Shown in pieces: positions 1 to 11,197 of a stretch of DNA of 64,000 nucleotides. Each line of letters starts with the position of its first letter. Positions within the stretch are counted from its first letter, which is position 1. This stretch comes from Pegea sp. RAD2-039 (taxonomy: Eukaryota > Chordata > Thaliacea > Salpida > Salpidae), in the NCBI GenBank assembly GCA_034620365.1, contig JAQGEQ010000004.1, positions 1 to 64,000 of the forward strand, given 5' to 3'. A model generated the notes under the pieces. It saw only the letters and a program-made list of their open reading frames with translations. It had not been told where the DNA came from and made no database searches. The position numbers were made by a program, and so were the translations under genes.

Positions 1-1
1 T

Positions 2-3000
2 GAGGACTATGAGTGGTTAAAGCAGCTTGGCGATGGAACTTTTGGTTCTGTTCACTTGTATAGACAGAAGTCTTCTCATGATTTGGTCGCTATAAAGACG
101 TATGTTGTAATTATGAAAGTTTAAGTTGATAAAAAGTAATTGCTGGAAGTTCTAACATTCTAAAATGTATTAACTTTTGTAGAATGAAGAAGAAATATTA
201 CTCTTGGGAAGAATGTTTGAGTTTACGAGAAGTGAAATCACTCAAAAAGATGAACCATCCAAATATTGTAAAGTTGAAAGAAGTACTTCGTGAAAAGGAT
301 TTTCTTTACTTTGTTTTTGAATATATGAAAGAAAATCTGTATCAGCTAATCAAAGATAGGTTTGTAGAACACTTTTAGAGGTTTGACAATTAAATTGAAG
401 TGTTTTTGATTTGTTGCAACAGTTTTTTACTTTGAATGTTTCTAGTTCTGTTTGTATAATCAATATAATTTTTATTTATTAGTTAGAATTATTTTTAGAT
501 ATTTTTTTGTAACTAATTCAAAAATTATTTCAATTTTTTACTATTTATTTTATGAGTTACAATTTTTAATCATTATTTTTTAAACTTTCAAATCATTCTT
601 TAAACAATTGGTCTCACAGAAAAGGAAAGAAGATACCGGAACCTTCAATTCGTAATATTATCTACCAAGTACTCCAAGGACTTGCTCTCATTCACAAGTT
701 TGGATATTTCCACCGAGATATGAAACCCGAAAATTTACTTTGTATGGGTCCTGACCTGGTCAAAATTGCGGACTTTGGTCTTGTAAGAGAAATTAGATCG
801 AGGCCACCTTATACAGAATACGTCTCAACAAGATGGTCTGTTACAAATTCAAATTATTTAACATTTTCTAACTTTCAAACAACTTATTGTAATTTTACAA
901 ATTTCATTCAAAATTATTGAATTTTTAAATCACCTAAAAATGATTTTGCGCCAAAAAAAGTAATTTTTTATCAATATATCTTCATCGCCAAAACTCTTTA
1001 TCTCATGATTTATCTGATGTTGGCTCTAGGTACCGAGCTCCAGAAGTCTTGATGAGGTCTCGCAACTACAGTGCCCCTGTTGATGTTTGGGCAGTTGGTT
1101 GCATCATGGCAGAACTTTATACATTATCACCACTCTTTCCTGGTTCTTCTGAACTTGATGAAATATTTAAGATTTGTCAAGTTCTCGGTGTACCCACTAA
1201 AGTAAAATCAAACTTTATTTTTAATTCTTCATTAAATTGTTTAAAAATATTTCTTGTCAAAAACCTTCTCAGTAAACTTTTAGTAATTAACTTGAAGCAT
1301 TTATTATTTATATTTTGAAACTTTCACAATAAATATTTTAAAAGCAAAATATTTTGCCATAAAACTGACTTAGATATCGAATCAACTTTATTATGCAGCA
1401 GTTTCTACCAAATTCTGCTTTTTATAATTTCCTCTCAAATATTTTCAGGAAGAATGGACTGAAGGTTATCAGTTAGGAAGCAAGTTTAGTTTTAGATGGC
1501 CTCAAATAACTGGAATTGGATTAAAAGATGCTGTACCTAATGCAAGTCCTGAAGCTATGCAACTAATGAGTGATATGCTGAATTGGAATTCTAGAAAAAG
1601 ACCGACTGCTAGTCAAGTTAGTTTCTTTGAAATTTGTCTTTTGGATTAGATTTGATGTTGAAGAAAAGTTAAAAGCAACTCAATGAGGCTTTCACAAAAC
1701 TTTTTATCTAAATTATTCATTTTTTCTCGTTTTGTCAGTTGACTGCTGAAAACATCAAAACTTTTTTACCTAATTGACAATTAATTTTATAAATCAGCTG
1801 AAAATTTCCAATTGTGTTTGACAGGCGCTGAGATATCCATATTTTAGTGTGGGACAAGATTTAGGGGCTAAAAAGACCCAACATGAGGCTATGCAGGAGT
1901 TATATGATCAACATAGATTTGGAGATGTACAAAGACCTGATGCTTTTAAGAAAACTTTTGATGGTAAGATGGTGTCTACATACGTGAAAACACCTCTTAA
2001 AGAACCAGTAGTAGTTTCCAAGCCACCAATTGTTAATAAGTGGCAACAAAACGTCATAAAACCAGTAGAAGCACCACGTGACTACAAACCAGTAGAAGCA
2101 CCACGTGACTACAAACCAGTAGAAGCACCACGTGACTACAAACCAGTAGAAACACCACATGACTACAAACCAGTAGAAGCATCACATGACCAGAAGCCAA
2201 GTCGAAATGGTTTATTACGTCGAAAATCGAGTTTCATCGACGATCTTTTCAACGAACCTATCGGAAGTGCAAAAATATCTTCTTTAAGACATCAAAGAGC
2301 TCCAAAAGTTGATAGAGAAGTCAATAAACTCTTTAATAAATCAGCTACATCTGTAAAGAGGTCTTCTGCGCGTAAATCGCCTCTTTCTAACTTCCAAGAT
2401 CTCTTGGATGTTGATGAGATGAATTTATTATTGGATGTTGATCCTAAGAAGAAACCAATTCCTGAGATCAAAACAACTCCTAAATCTTCACGTTTTCAAT
2501 CAACTTTCCGTCCCAATTTTAATAACAATTCGTCCAAAATATTCGCGTCTTCCCCTTCTAAGGCTCTCGCGCCTCGTCGAATCCTCCCATCCAATCCTAA
2601 ACACGATCCATTCTTTGCTGACCTCTTCGGGTCGGATAAGAAGAAGCCGCCGGCTTCGGTAAAGCCTCTTCCCGCCATTACAGCGCGACAAGCCGATCGG
2701 CAAGACAGGTAAGTTCATGTGTGTTTAGTAGAAACTTTTTAATTACTCAAATCAACAAATTTGATGCTCTGCTATCTTCTCGCGTCTGATGACGTGATCA
2801 TAAGATTAGAATTGGTTTAAATGATTTTAAACAGATGATCTCAAAGAGTTCTATTTTCTACATCTAATCTTCTATTTCCTGCATCTAAGATGGACTTTCT
2901 GGAGTCCTCTTTATCCTACAGAGTTTAGATGAAGTCACAATTTATTAGCAAAAAATATGAAGCTTGTAGATCTTGGAGAAGAGGTTGAAGATGACTGATC

Positions 3001-4253
3001 AATTATTATATGATTTAAAAGATCTTTGAGATTTATTTAAAAGCTTTTCATCCAAATATTTTTCACAAAAATTCAAATTTGTTGATTTGATAAAAGATAT
3101 TTGAAGATTTTTTTGCTTTAACAAATTCTACTGATTGTAGCTTGAAGCGACGAACAGAAGCGACTGAATCGAAACTAAACGCTCGTCGTAGGTGGCGGAA
3201 CGTTATTAAAGATCGCGAAGTAGATTTTGATGACGTCAAAAAGAAGAATGTTGATAACAAGCGAAGAGTAGCGATGTCTGAAACATCGGTTTGGAATAAA
3301 CCGAGTTATCAACCATCTACTTTCCATAACAATAAAAATAATATGAAGATGCCGAGTTATGAGTCTCCATACAGGTTTGTTTGTTGTTACACCTTTTCCC
3401 GTTTTCTTTTAGTTGTTTCTAGCTTTTTATTCATAACTTTTGTGGCTTCTGTTTCTTTTGTCCAATTTCTTTTCTTCATTTTATGTTTGATTTTCTAAAA
3501 ATCACTTTTTTCAAGTTGAATTCTATTTTTAAATCTTTTTTATGTCAGTAAAACCGGCCTCGCCATATCAAACCGCCTCGTCAACGAAGTATCATCTAAT
3601 GGTCCATTTAAGAATTCAGCCAATCAGAGACGGTCACCGAAGCAACATTACTTGGCCCAGTCCAGATACTTTCCCGGTCACTACCTTCAACTTTCACAAA
3701 ATTTTTAATTTCATTTTATAAAATCCAGGAATGAAGATGAAACCTGTAGACCCTGTACGAAGCGGAAACTCTTACCATCGACAAATAGGTACTCTGTCTC
3801 ATTACTCTCTCATCTGCTTCAGTCTTCAATCTATTACAGCTCATAAAAACACCGAAGTGTCCGCGTATATGACGTCACTTCGTCAAGGTTCAGGAAATCA
3901 AAATTTGAATTCGAATTCAAGTAACTAGTCGCTTTATGAGCTTGTCTTCAGTTCACTTAAAATAAGGTTGTTGATGGGAAGAAGACAGAACAATCAAACC
4001 TCCACTGAATAAACATCTTTTGTTACTTTCGCACTAACTTTTCAAATTTTTTCTTTCTTCAGATTACTCCAGCTCTTGGAGGCCATTAGTGAATGCGGCC
4101 AATTTATACCAGCCCATTTCTAACACAAAGTCCAATTCATCTCAACTTCGTGTCCAAGACCGCCTTGGAAGGACGGACTGGAAAGCAAAGTAAGAGACTC
4201 ATTTCAAGGACACTAATTTAATCATGTTTTTTAGATACGGAGGACCTCGTTAA
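2..4253 (+). CDS. MAK: MAK/CILK1-type Ser/Thr protein kinase (5' end just outside window)
   Basis: Eleven exons: 2-99, 183-359, 620-835, 1030-1201, 1449-1616, 1825-2708, 3141-3374, 3549-3676, 3729-3788, 4063-4189, 4235-4253. They give about 760 visible residues, and only the start codon and perhaps one more codon are missing. The kinase domain fills roughly residues 1-280: Gly-loop [12 protein letters not shown] lysine, [11 protein letters not shown], the activation segment [16 protein letters not shown], and the MAK-family run MKENLYQL. The rest is a low-complexity tail with basic clusters, ending in the family's conserved [11 protein letters not shown] motif just before the stop. Known for the family: MAK and CILK1 act in cilia, limiting length and intraflagellar turnaround. 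The tail is longer than in human MAK (about 620 aa) and holds a 5-copy 9-residue repeat. The activation motif is TEY where vertebrate MAK/CILK1 have TDY. Orthology to MAK versus CILK1 is not resolved; one invertebrate gene often stands for both. Confidence 0.93.
2059..2193 (+). repeat. 27-bp coding tandem repeat in MAK exon 6
   Basis: Five in-frame copies of a 27-bp unit encode KPVEAPRDY three times, then KPVETPHDY and KPVEASHDQ. The first three copies are nearly identical, so the expansion is recent. It lies in the disordered tail well outside the kinase domain and changes length by nine residues per unit. Confidence 0.9.
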
Positions 4254-4530
4254 AGCTCTTTTGAAGTTCTCTTCATTTACTGATCTATCTTTCAAACAAG
4301 TTTTTTGCTTGATAATCACTTTTTTTACATTTCCACCTGATCTCAACAGACCAACAATTTTCTCTTTTTTTTTTACTTTAAATCAACTGAATCTGCAACA
4401 AACAATCCCTGAAGCAAATCTTCTCAATCACCTAAATGTAAATAGCAACATCAGTGAGTCCTCCGTCAAGCTCCTATAAGACCTCAGATTTTGAATCTTC
4501 AGTGAGATTTGATTGTTGAGAAAGTGTTTG

Positions 4531-4536
4531 AATAAA
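4531..4536 (+). terminator. Candidate poly(A) signal of MAK
   Basis: AATAAA lies about 280 bp after the MAK stop codon. AT-rich DNA contains many chance AATAAA sites, so this is only the first plausible one. Confidence 0.35.
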
Positions 4537-5829
4537 ATCTGTCAAGTTTCTTGGCATGTTTTTGGGACAATTTTCATCTTATATTTCAATCTTTCGAGAT
4601 TTCTAAAAAGCTTTTTAGTTTGCTAATAATTATTTTATTTATTAAAACCGCTCCAATATTTTTAATTGTTTTTACTCTCAAATATCTCCAGACATTTTTT
4701 AAGCTTCTTTTTGATGTTTTTAATAAATTAATTCAAATTATTTTAATGATTTTACAAATTTACAACTTATTTCAAAGTTCTAAAAAGTTAAATTATTTAG
4801 ATTAAAACAATTTTAATCCAAATTTTAAACGAGAAAATAAATAATTTCAAATTTAGATAAACCAACAATAAAATAAATTTCAGCATTTGTAGTAACTTTG
4901 TTTGAATGTTACAAAATTGTTTGATAAATTTATCCTATCTAAGGACACAAAAGGTTTTATTGTTTTCTTAAACACTCAAAGTAAATATTAACTGTAAAAA
5001 AACAAATATTTCTGAGAAATTATTTAAGTTCATCAAAACCACTTTGTGATGTCAGTTTGTTTCACCAACAACCTGATCCATTTATATCTCACATAAATTC
5101 AACAAAGTTATGTTGGTGGAATTGACTTATAAAAACTTCTCGGTCAGTATCACTAGAAGCCACTTTTGTTCCTGGTGGTTAAGAGGCGGGTACAAAAAAC
5201 TACTTTTAATGTTTTGTATCAGGTTTAAAAACAGTTTTTCATCTATCTTAACTTGCAATATTAAAAGCTAGACTACTAAAAGTCAAGTTTGATATTAATA
5301 TTAAAAATAGAAATATAATTTGTAGAGCTAATATAAAAATTAACACAGAATCTAACTGATTTTTGAAATAAAAAATTTATATAAGCTTATCGATGTTTTA
5401 ATCAGTAATATTAGGTGGAAGAAAAACTGTGAGGAAGAGTTCAGATTTTTAAAGACTTTTTTGATGTTCTATTGAAAAGTTTAAGTGGCAATTTATCAAT
5501 TTTCTTGCAAACAGTAATATAAAAAAATTTTTCAATAAAACAACAAAGTTTTGACCAATCTGAAGACGACTCTTTTTTCTTAAACTGATTTAAACTACAT
5601 CTTGTGTATAACTCTACTAACTGCTTGTAAAAGTCATTCAGAAGTTGAACAAATAAATCTAAATTTGTTTTAAAATTAAACTAAAAGTTCTTTAAAGCAC
5701 TGAAAAAAGTTTTTCAACAAAAACCAATTTGTTAATTATAATCGTTTTTATTAGGTTGAAATTTATACTCAATTAATTATACAAGCTGATATATAAGATT
5801 ATAAAAGACTATTTGGATGCAAGAAAGTT
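4537..5829. other. Intergenic, no gene seen
   Basis: AT-rich sequence between the MAK 3' end and the 3' end of the first FABP gene. Short open stretches here have poly-Phe/Leu/Ile composition typical of chance frames in AT-rich DNA. No repeat or RNA gene was recognised. Confidence 0.6.
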
Positions 5830-6433
5830 TTATTCTTTCTTTGAAATTCTGCTCATAGTATGACCTTTAACACAAATAGTTTCTTTCAGTTTCCCTCCAG
5901 TCATTTCCATTGTTAAGTTGTAGTTTTCGCCTTTAGCCACGATTCTACCTCCCTCTAACAAAGGAGTCACCTGCAACAGTTAATCAATAAAATCTTATTA
6001 AATTGAGTTAAATAGTTTTGTTTGAGTTGTTAGAATGTTTGCTGGTAACATTTTAAATAAAATGTAAATCTTAATTTTAATCATCTTTTGGAAGATTTTC
6101 TAAACACAAATTTGTCAACCTTAGCTTTATCTCCTTTGATCGTATCAATCTCACATTCCTTCCCTAACGTCAAGTGGTTGGTCGTCGTCTTTTTTGGTCT
6201 GACGCGTTGAACTACTATGACGTCACCATTCTTACTGATGTCAGTTATGACTTTTACGTCGCGAGCCATTTCAATATACTCAGAAGGAACTCCTGAAATT
6301 CGACGAAAATTGATTTTAGCTAACGAAAATAAATTTGCGATTTTATGCAAATGATCTTACCGACTCCTTTCATGAAGCCATCAAAATTATCTTTTGATTC
6401 AACAACAAACTTTCCAATAAACTGATCGACCAT
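5830..6433 (-). CDS. Fatty acid-binding protein A (liver/bile-acid-type FABP)
   Basis: Three exons on the minus strand: 6361-6433 (73 bp), 6120-6292 (173 bp), 5830-5970 (141 bp), giving 128 aa, the normal FABP length. The protein starts MVDQFIGKFVVESKDNFDGF, continues with MKGVGVPSEYIEMARDVKV and ends KGHTMSRISKKE. This follows the ten-strand beta-barrel FABP layout: N-terminal strand, helix-turn-helix lid, then strands, with the closing Arg in the last strand. The family binds fatty acids, bile acids or other lipids in the cytosol; the ligand cannot be read from sequence. The closest remembered relatives are FABP1/FABP6/FABP10-type proteins. The exon 2 donor (gttgac) is weak but keeps phase and matches the site used by its neighbours. 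An untranslated first exon is likely, with donor near 6595 and acceptor near 6455. The gene is divergent from FABP B. Confidence 0.9.
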
Positions 6434-6624
6434 TTTGTTGATTAAACTAAAGCTGAAAAAAATTAAAGTAATAAAAAAAGTCATAAAAAATTTGAAAGCA
6501 ACCGATGAGTCAGCGAACTTTTAATCACTTTAAAAAGATTTTTAACAAAAATTTTTTTTAATTTAATAATAAAGTTTCCTGATTGAATATACCTCGATAA
6601 TGTTTGAAAGTAAAGATTCAAACT

Positions 6625-6632
6625 CTTTTATA
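6625..6632 (-). promoter_or_regulatory. TATA box of FABP A
   Basis: TATAAAAG on the minus strand, 192 bp upstream of the FABP A start codon. The downstream 5'-UTR appears split by an intron, with acceptor TTTTTTTCAG just before the start codon. Confidence 0.5.
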
Positions 6633-7509
6633 TTTTATAAGTAAGAATTTTTTCGTATTTTTCCATCTACTTTATTTATCTAGACATTTAGTTGATCATG
6701 TCGGCTACTTTACTCAGTAAACAAATTATCATGTTTTAGAATCAATTTATTTACATCAGAAGCAATAAATCAAAGTTTATTTTATCTAGTTTTGATAAAG
6801 TGACAAGAAATTCAATTCCGTTGAACTTTTTGCTTTAAATTGTGTAATAAGTAAACATCTGTTAGTTTGTGAGTAACATCAGAGCTTCGAAAATATTTCT
6901 AGCTGTTACAGAAATCTGTAATTATTCAAAACATATTTTATTTGCCTTATTATATGTCTACCAAAAACATTTTATAGTAAAGTATAAATAATTTAAAACT
7001 TTTATTTTAAGAAATTACTCAGTTAAATATTTAATGCTCTTTTACGATTATAATACAATTAAAACCAATAATTTGAAATTAGATAAACAGCAAGAAAAAA
7101 AAGTTTAATTTCAAAATTTTATAACTAAAAACACATTGTCGATATCTTGCAACATTGAAAATAATATATGGAAAGTTTCACAAGTAAATTAATTAAACAT
7201 ATTATTATAATAATATTATAATTATATTATAAAAAAATTCATTTTGTTTTATATAAGTGCATCTAGTAAAATTTATGTTTGAGTTATATGGTTAGAAGTC
7301 ACCTTTTCAATTCTTTAAACAAAAAAGTTTTAGAACTGTTCACCTTCATCTATTTGTTTAAAGCTTCAAAGCTTTCAAATTTCTTTTGTCTTTTATCAAT
7401 AAACATTTTATAGTGCTTCAACCGTCGCTAGACTTCAAACTTTTTATAAGAATTATGCAATTGTTGTAACAGTAAAATGTTTATTATCAATTAATGATCA
7501 AGTATCTAA

Positions 7510-7517
7510 TATAAAAG
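7510..7517 (+). promoter_or_regulatory. TATA box of FABP B
   Basis: TATAAAAG about 30 bp upstream of a plausible start region (TTCAGCTATCAGACC), followed by a likely 5'-UTR exon with donor GTAAGT near 7578 and acceptor TATGCAG near 7685. The placement mirrors the TATA box of FABP A. Confidence 0.5.
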
Positions 7518-7708
7518 AAGCTGATCACTATTCAGCTATCAGACCATTTCAACTCAATTTGAAATCATTTGAAACTTGTAAGTTCAAGGTTTCGTACATA
7601 AGATCAAGTTTTTTGTCGTTGCAACAAAATATAACTTTTTTTTATAACAATTTGAGTTCACTAAAACTTTTTCAAAATGTTTTTTATGCAGTTTTAACGA
7701 TCTTCAAG

Positions 7709-8207
7709 ATGGTAGAGCAATTTATTGGAAAGTTTGTTGTTGAATCAAAAGATAATTATGATGGCTTCATGAAAGGAGTCGGTAAGTTTGCAGTTTTGAA
7801 AGTTTTCAGTTTTATGATAAAATAATTGATATTCAGGAGTCCCTGATGAGTACATTGAAATGAGTCGAGATGTTAAAGTAGTGACTGAAATTACTAAAGA
7901 TGGAAATGGGTTCCAAATAAAAAGAATCCGACCAAAAAAGACTACTATCAACAAGATGGTGATAGGTGAAGAATGTGAAATTGAAACAATCAAAGGTGAT
8001 AAAGTGAAGGTGAGTGAGAAGACATCTTTATTTGTTCCTAATACCTCAATTGATCACTTGTTGAAGGTCACTTGTCAATTGGATGGTGGAAAAGTTGTAG
8101 CTAGTGGTGAAAAGTATAATGTTAGTATGGAAATGATTGGTGGTAAACTGAAGGAAACAATTACTTTCAAAGGTCATACTATGAGTCGTATCTCTACAAA
8201 AGAATAA
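7709..8207 (+). CDS. Fatty acid-binding protein B
   Basis: Exons 7709-7781 (73 bp), 7837-8009 (173 bp) and 8067-8207 (141 bp) encode 128 aa. The protein starts MVEQFIGKFVVESKDNYDGF and ends KGHTMSRISTKE. It is the closest relative of FABP A, sharing almost every residue of exon 1 and the motif IRPKKTTINK/VRPKKTTTNH, so the pair is a recent duplication. The barrel layout and length are normal for a cytosolic lipid carrier. The second intron (8010-8066) is only 57 bp, a multiple of three and free of stop codons, so retention would insert 19 residues before the third exon; splicing is chosen because FABP A and E lack those residues. Strong GT-AG sites flank each exon. Confidence 0.92.
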
Positions 8208-10689
8208 TTTCTTTTCTCCTGAAATCTGTTAAAAAACTATCTCGTTAGAAAGCTGTCTCTAGATATTTTATTTTTTCCTAATTGATTCTTTTTAACTTCT
8301 ATTTTACATCAATTGTTATTTATCATATTAAATGAATCAAACAAAAATGTTAGTGATTTTTTTAAGTATTATTACTAAGATATTCAAAAGGTTTTGGAAA
8401 GTTTCTTAATTTTAGTATTTCTTCTCAATTAAAATATTTATTTTTGATTTCAATTAAAAACAACTAAAAACGAGTTTAATGAAGAACTTAAGTTCTTAAA
8501 ACAGTTTTCATATATAATTTTTATCAAAAATTGTAAATAAAAGTTTAGTTGATTCTTCAACAATCTTTTTAACATATGAATCAGAAAAAAATTTGAAAAA
8601 TTGAAATATAATTTTTGGACTTTAGATTTATATAAGTTTAAATTTGATGTTATTTTGAACAGCTTCAAATTTCTCAAATTTTTAATTTTGTGGTTTAAAA
8701 AGCTTCTAATTAAATTTTAGAATAGTTTAACGAAGAAAACTTCTGTTTTTTTTCAATTCTTTTGAAAATATCGAAAAAACTTCCTACAAATAATTGAATC
8801 AACTTCAAGTTAAAATCATTAAAAATTTAAAGTTGATTTGAAGCTACAACTTCAAGCAATTATTTTTTATATTTACCACCAAGGTAAGCACTAAATAAAA
8901 ACTTCAAATAATTTGCTCTTTGGTTTGTTTCATAACTATACAAAAATTATTTTATGAAAAATATAAAATAACATCTTATTATTTTAGGTATTCCTAAAAG
9001 TTCGTTTTTAGGGTTTCATTTAAACTGATCTTTTATAAGTTTGATTTGAATAGTCGAGATGTTTACATCATGTAAATCGTCAATTAGCAAAATCAATAAT
9101 AAAATTTCGACAAATCAATTTAGACTTTGTATTTAAAGATATGTAAACCACAAAAGAGCCTTTTATTCAATCAGGTCATTTGAAATTGTGTTCTTTTAGT
9201 AATTTGTGGGTTATAAATGGTTGAAACCACTACAGATGTTTACAGTTGAAATTTCGAAGAAGTCTTTTAGATAATCAGCTGATTGTTAATTCACTTCTTC
9301 TAGCAGTTTTACTGACCTCTACAGTGAGTTCAAAATAAATTTGTAAAAGGTAATTTGGTTCATAGGAGAAAAAAAATCAATTTTACAAAATTATGTTGAA
9401 ATATCGTTTGAAGAATTACAAATAATTTTTTTTTAGAATTTATCGTATTAAATAAAGAAAGTTTTAATGTTAAAAATATAGAGACGGGCGAACAAACAAA
9501 AATATTAGAAATTGTTTTACATAAAAGATATTTTAACTGAATTGGATGCTATTTGCGATAAATTGGAATATTTTCGATCAATTTTAATACTTACTATCAA
9601 GCTGATGGTAAGTTTAGTTAACTTTTATGATATTTTATTCAGTATAAATCTCTGGCAGAGGGTTTCTACTAAACCTTTTGAATTATTTATAGAGAAAAGA
9701 AATAAAATAGTAAAAATCTAGAAGTTTATTTCTTTTATATCTCTATATGCCTCTCTGATTTGAAAGTCTCAAAGTTTGAAATGCTGCAAGCTACTGTAAG
9801 CGAATTTGATGTAGATAGAATATCTAAAGGCAGAAAAGTTTAGTTTGATAAATCTAAATGTCTTTCTATTTAATAAGAAGATGCTGTAGCTTGTTAAATT
9901 CTAATAAAAAATTTGTAGCTTGAACAATTATTTAGATACTTTTACTAGTAGCTAGTGAACATTTAATTCTAAACGATCAATATCCAAGTATTACTTTAGA
10001 ATAGTTTTTTTTATAAACTACTTAAATATTCAGGCTTAAGTCAAAACTGTCTAATAAGAAGAAGTCATCATTTAAAATGTTTGAATTTTCACTAAATTTT
10101 ACAGACAGAGAATTTATCTCATTTTAAATAAAATTCTTTGAATGTATTCTTTCATTATTTTTTTATGTTTTAATACCTAAGTTGAAAAAGTTGAAATTTT
10201 GTTTATTTAATCTAAAAAGCAACTGCTTAAAAATAAGAATGTTTTAACAAAAAATTTGGTATTTTAGTAAAAACATTTTATATAAACATGCAGTATATGT
10301 AAGCAGGTGTATTTTTGTAAAATTGGTTAAATATTTATGATTATAAATGTAGGTATGCAGCAACTGTCGGTACTAATTCTATTTTTTTTTATAAAATACT
10401 CTTTAAAAGAATTGAGCTATTTTTAAAGTTGACAAAAAACTCTTTTGATCCGATCTGTTAAATCTTTTTATTGTTTTTTATTTGAATTTTATATTTTGAA
10501 GACAATTTTTTTTTTTCTTTTCAGTGTAACAAATTTGAAAATCATTATCGAAAATTTATTTGATAGATTTTAAAATCAAATCCCAAAAATGTAACCTCAG
10601 ATAAAAAAGAACATTTTTCAGCAAAACTTTTTTATCGTAGATATGTTTTCTAATTTTTGTCAAATTTGAGTTTAAACTTTTTATTTAAA
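8208..10689. other. Intergenic, no gene seen
   Basis: 2.5 kb of AT-rich sequence between FABP B and FABP C. A 69-codon open stretch at 9512-9721 is hydrophobic and unlike any family I know; I treat it as chance. No repeats or RNA genes were recognised. Confidence 0.6.
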
Positions 10690-11197
10690 ATGAAAATAAT
10701 TGAAAACTTTTTTGGCCAGTTTACGGTAGAATCAAGAGAGGGATATGACCAGTTCTTAAAGGCTTTAGGTGAGTGATTATTAACTCTTCAGTTTCAACTA
10801 AAGTTCGATTTAGGTTTTTCAGATGAACATGTAGCTAGAAACCGTGAAACAAAAGTAACAACAAAAGTAAGAAAGGAAAAAGAAATGTTGATAGTTGAAC
10901 GGGTCTTACCTGAGTACACTTCAATAAGTAAACTAGTATTAGATGAAGAATGTGAGTTTGAAACTCTAACCGGCGAAGCTATCAAAGTAAGGACTATAAA
11001 CTTTATTTTTTTCTATTTGAATTTTATCTCTACTTTATTCTAAATAGGCAAAATGTTCTTATGAAAACGGAAAAATAACTGCAAAGGGCGCACAATACTT
11101 TCACGTTGTTGAAATGATTGATAAAAACAAGATGAAAGAGACGATTACACTCAGAGGAAACACTATGAGTCGAATACTGAAGCGGAAGATAGATTAA
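10690..11197 (+). CDS. Fatty acid-binding protein C (divergent member)
   Basis: Exons 10690-10768 (79 bp), 10814-10986 (173 bp) and 11048-11197 (150 bp) encode 133 aa. It starts MKIIENFFGQFTVESREGYD and continues QFLKALGFSDEHVARNRETK, then a shared core (ERVLPEYTSISKLVLDEECE) and the ending GNTMSRILKRKID. The exon 2 acceptor is the TAG at 10811-10813; a CAG nine bases downstream would also splice in frame but would remove three residues (the GFS of GFSDEH collapses to D), so the first is preferred because it restores the family's 173-bp exon. Exon 1 carries two extra codons at the N-terminus. It is clearly FABP by layout but the most diverged of the five, and the ligand is unknown. Confidence 0.85.

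Larger units (their letters stand above)
6434..7708. promoter_or_regulatory. Shared divergent promoter region of FABP A and FABP B
   Basis: This 1.3 kb segment separates the start codons of two head-to-head FABP genes. TATAAAAG occurs facing FABP A (6625-6632) and facing FABP B (7510-7517), each about 190-200 bp upstream of its own start codon. Both genes also show a likely intron in the 5' untranslated region. The symmetry suggests an inverted duplication of gene plus promoter. The middle is AT-rich with no other feature recognised. Confidence 0.55.

Noticed and set aside
1900-2160. Minus-strand open frame with a repeated Trp/Phe/Tyr/Cys motif
   Set aside because: It is the reverse strand of the 27-bp repeat in MAK exon 6.
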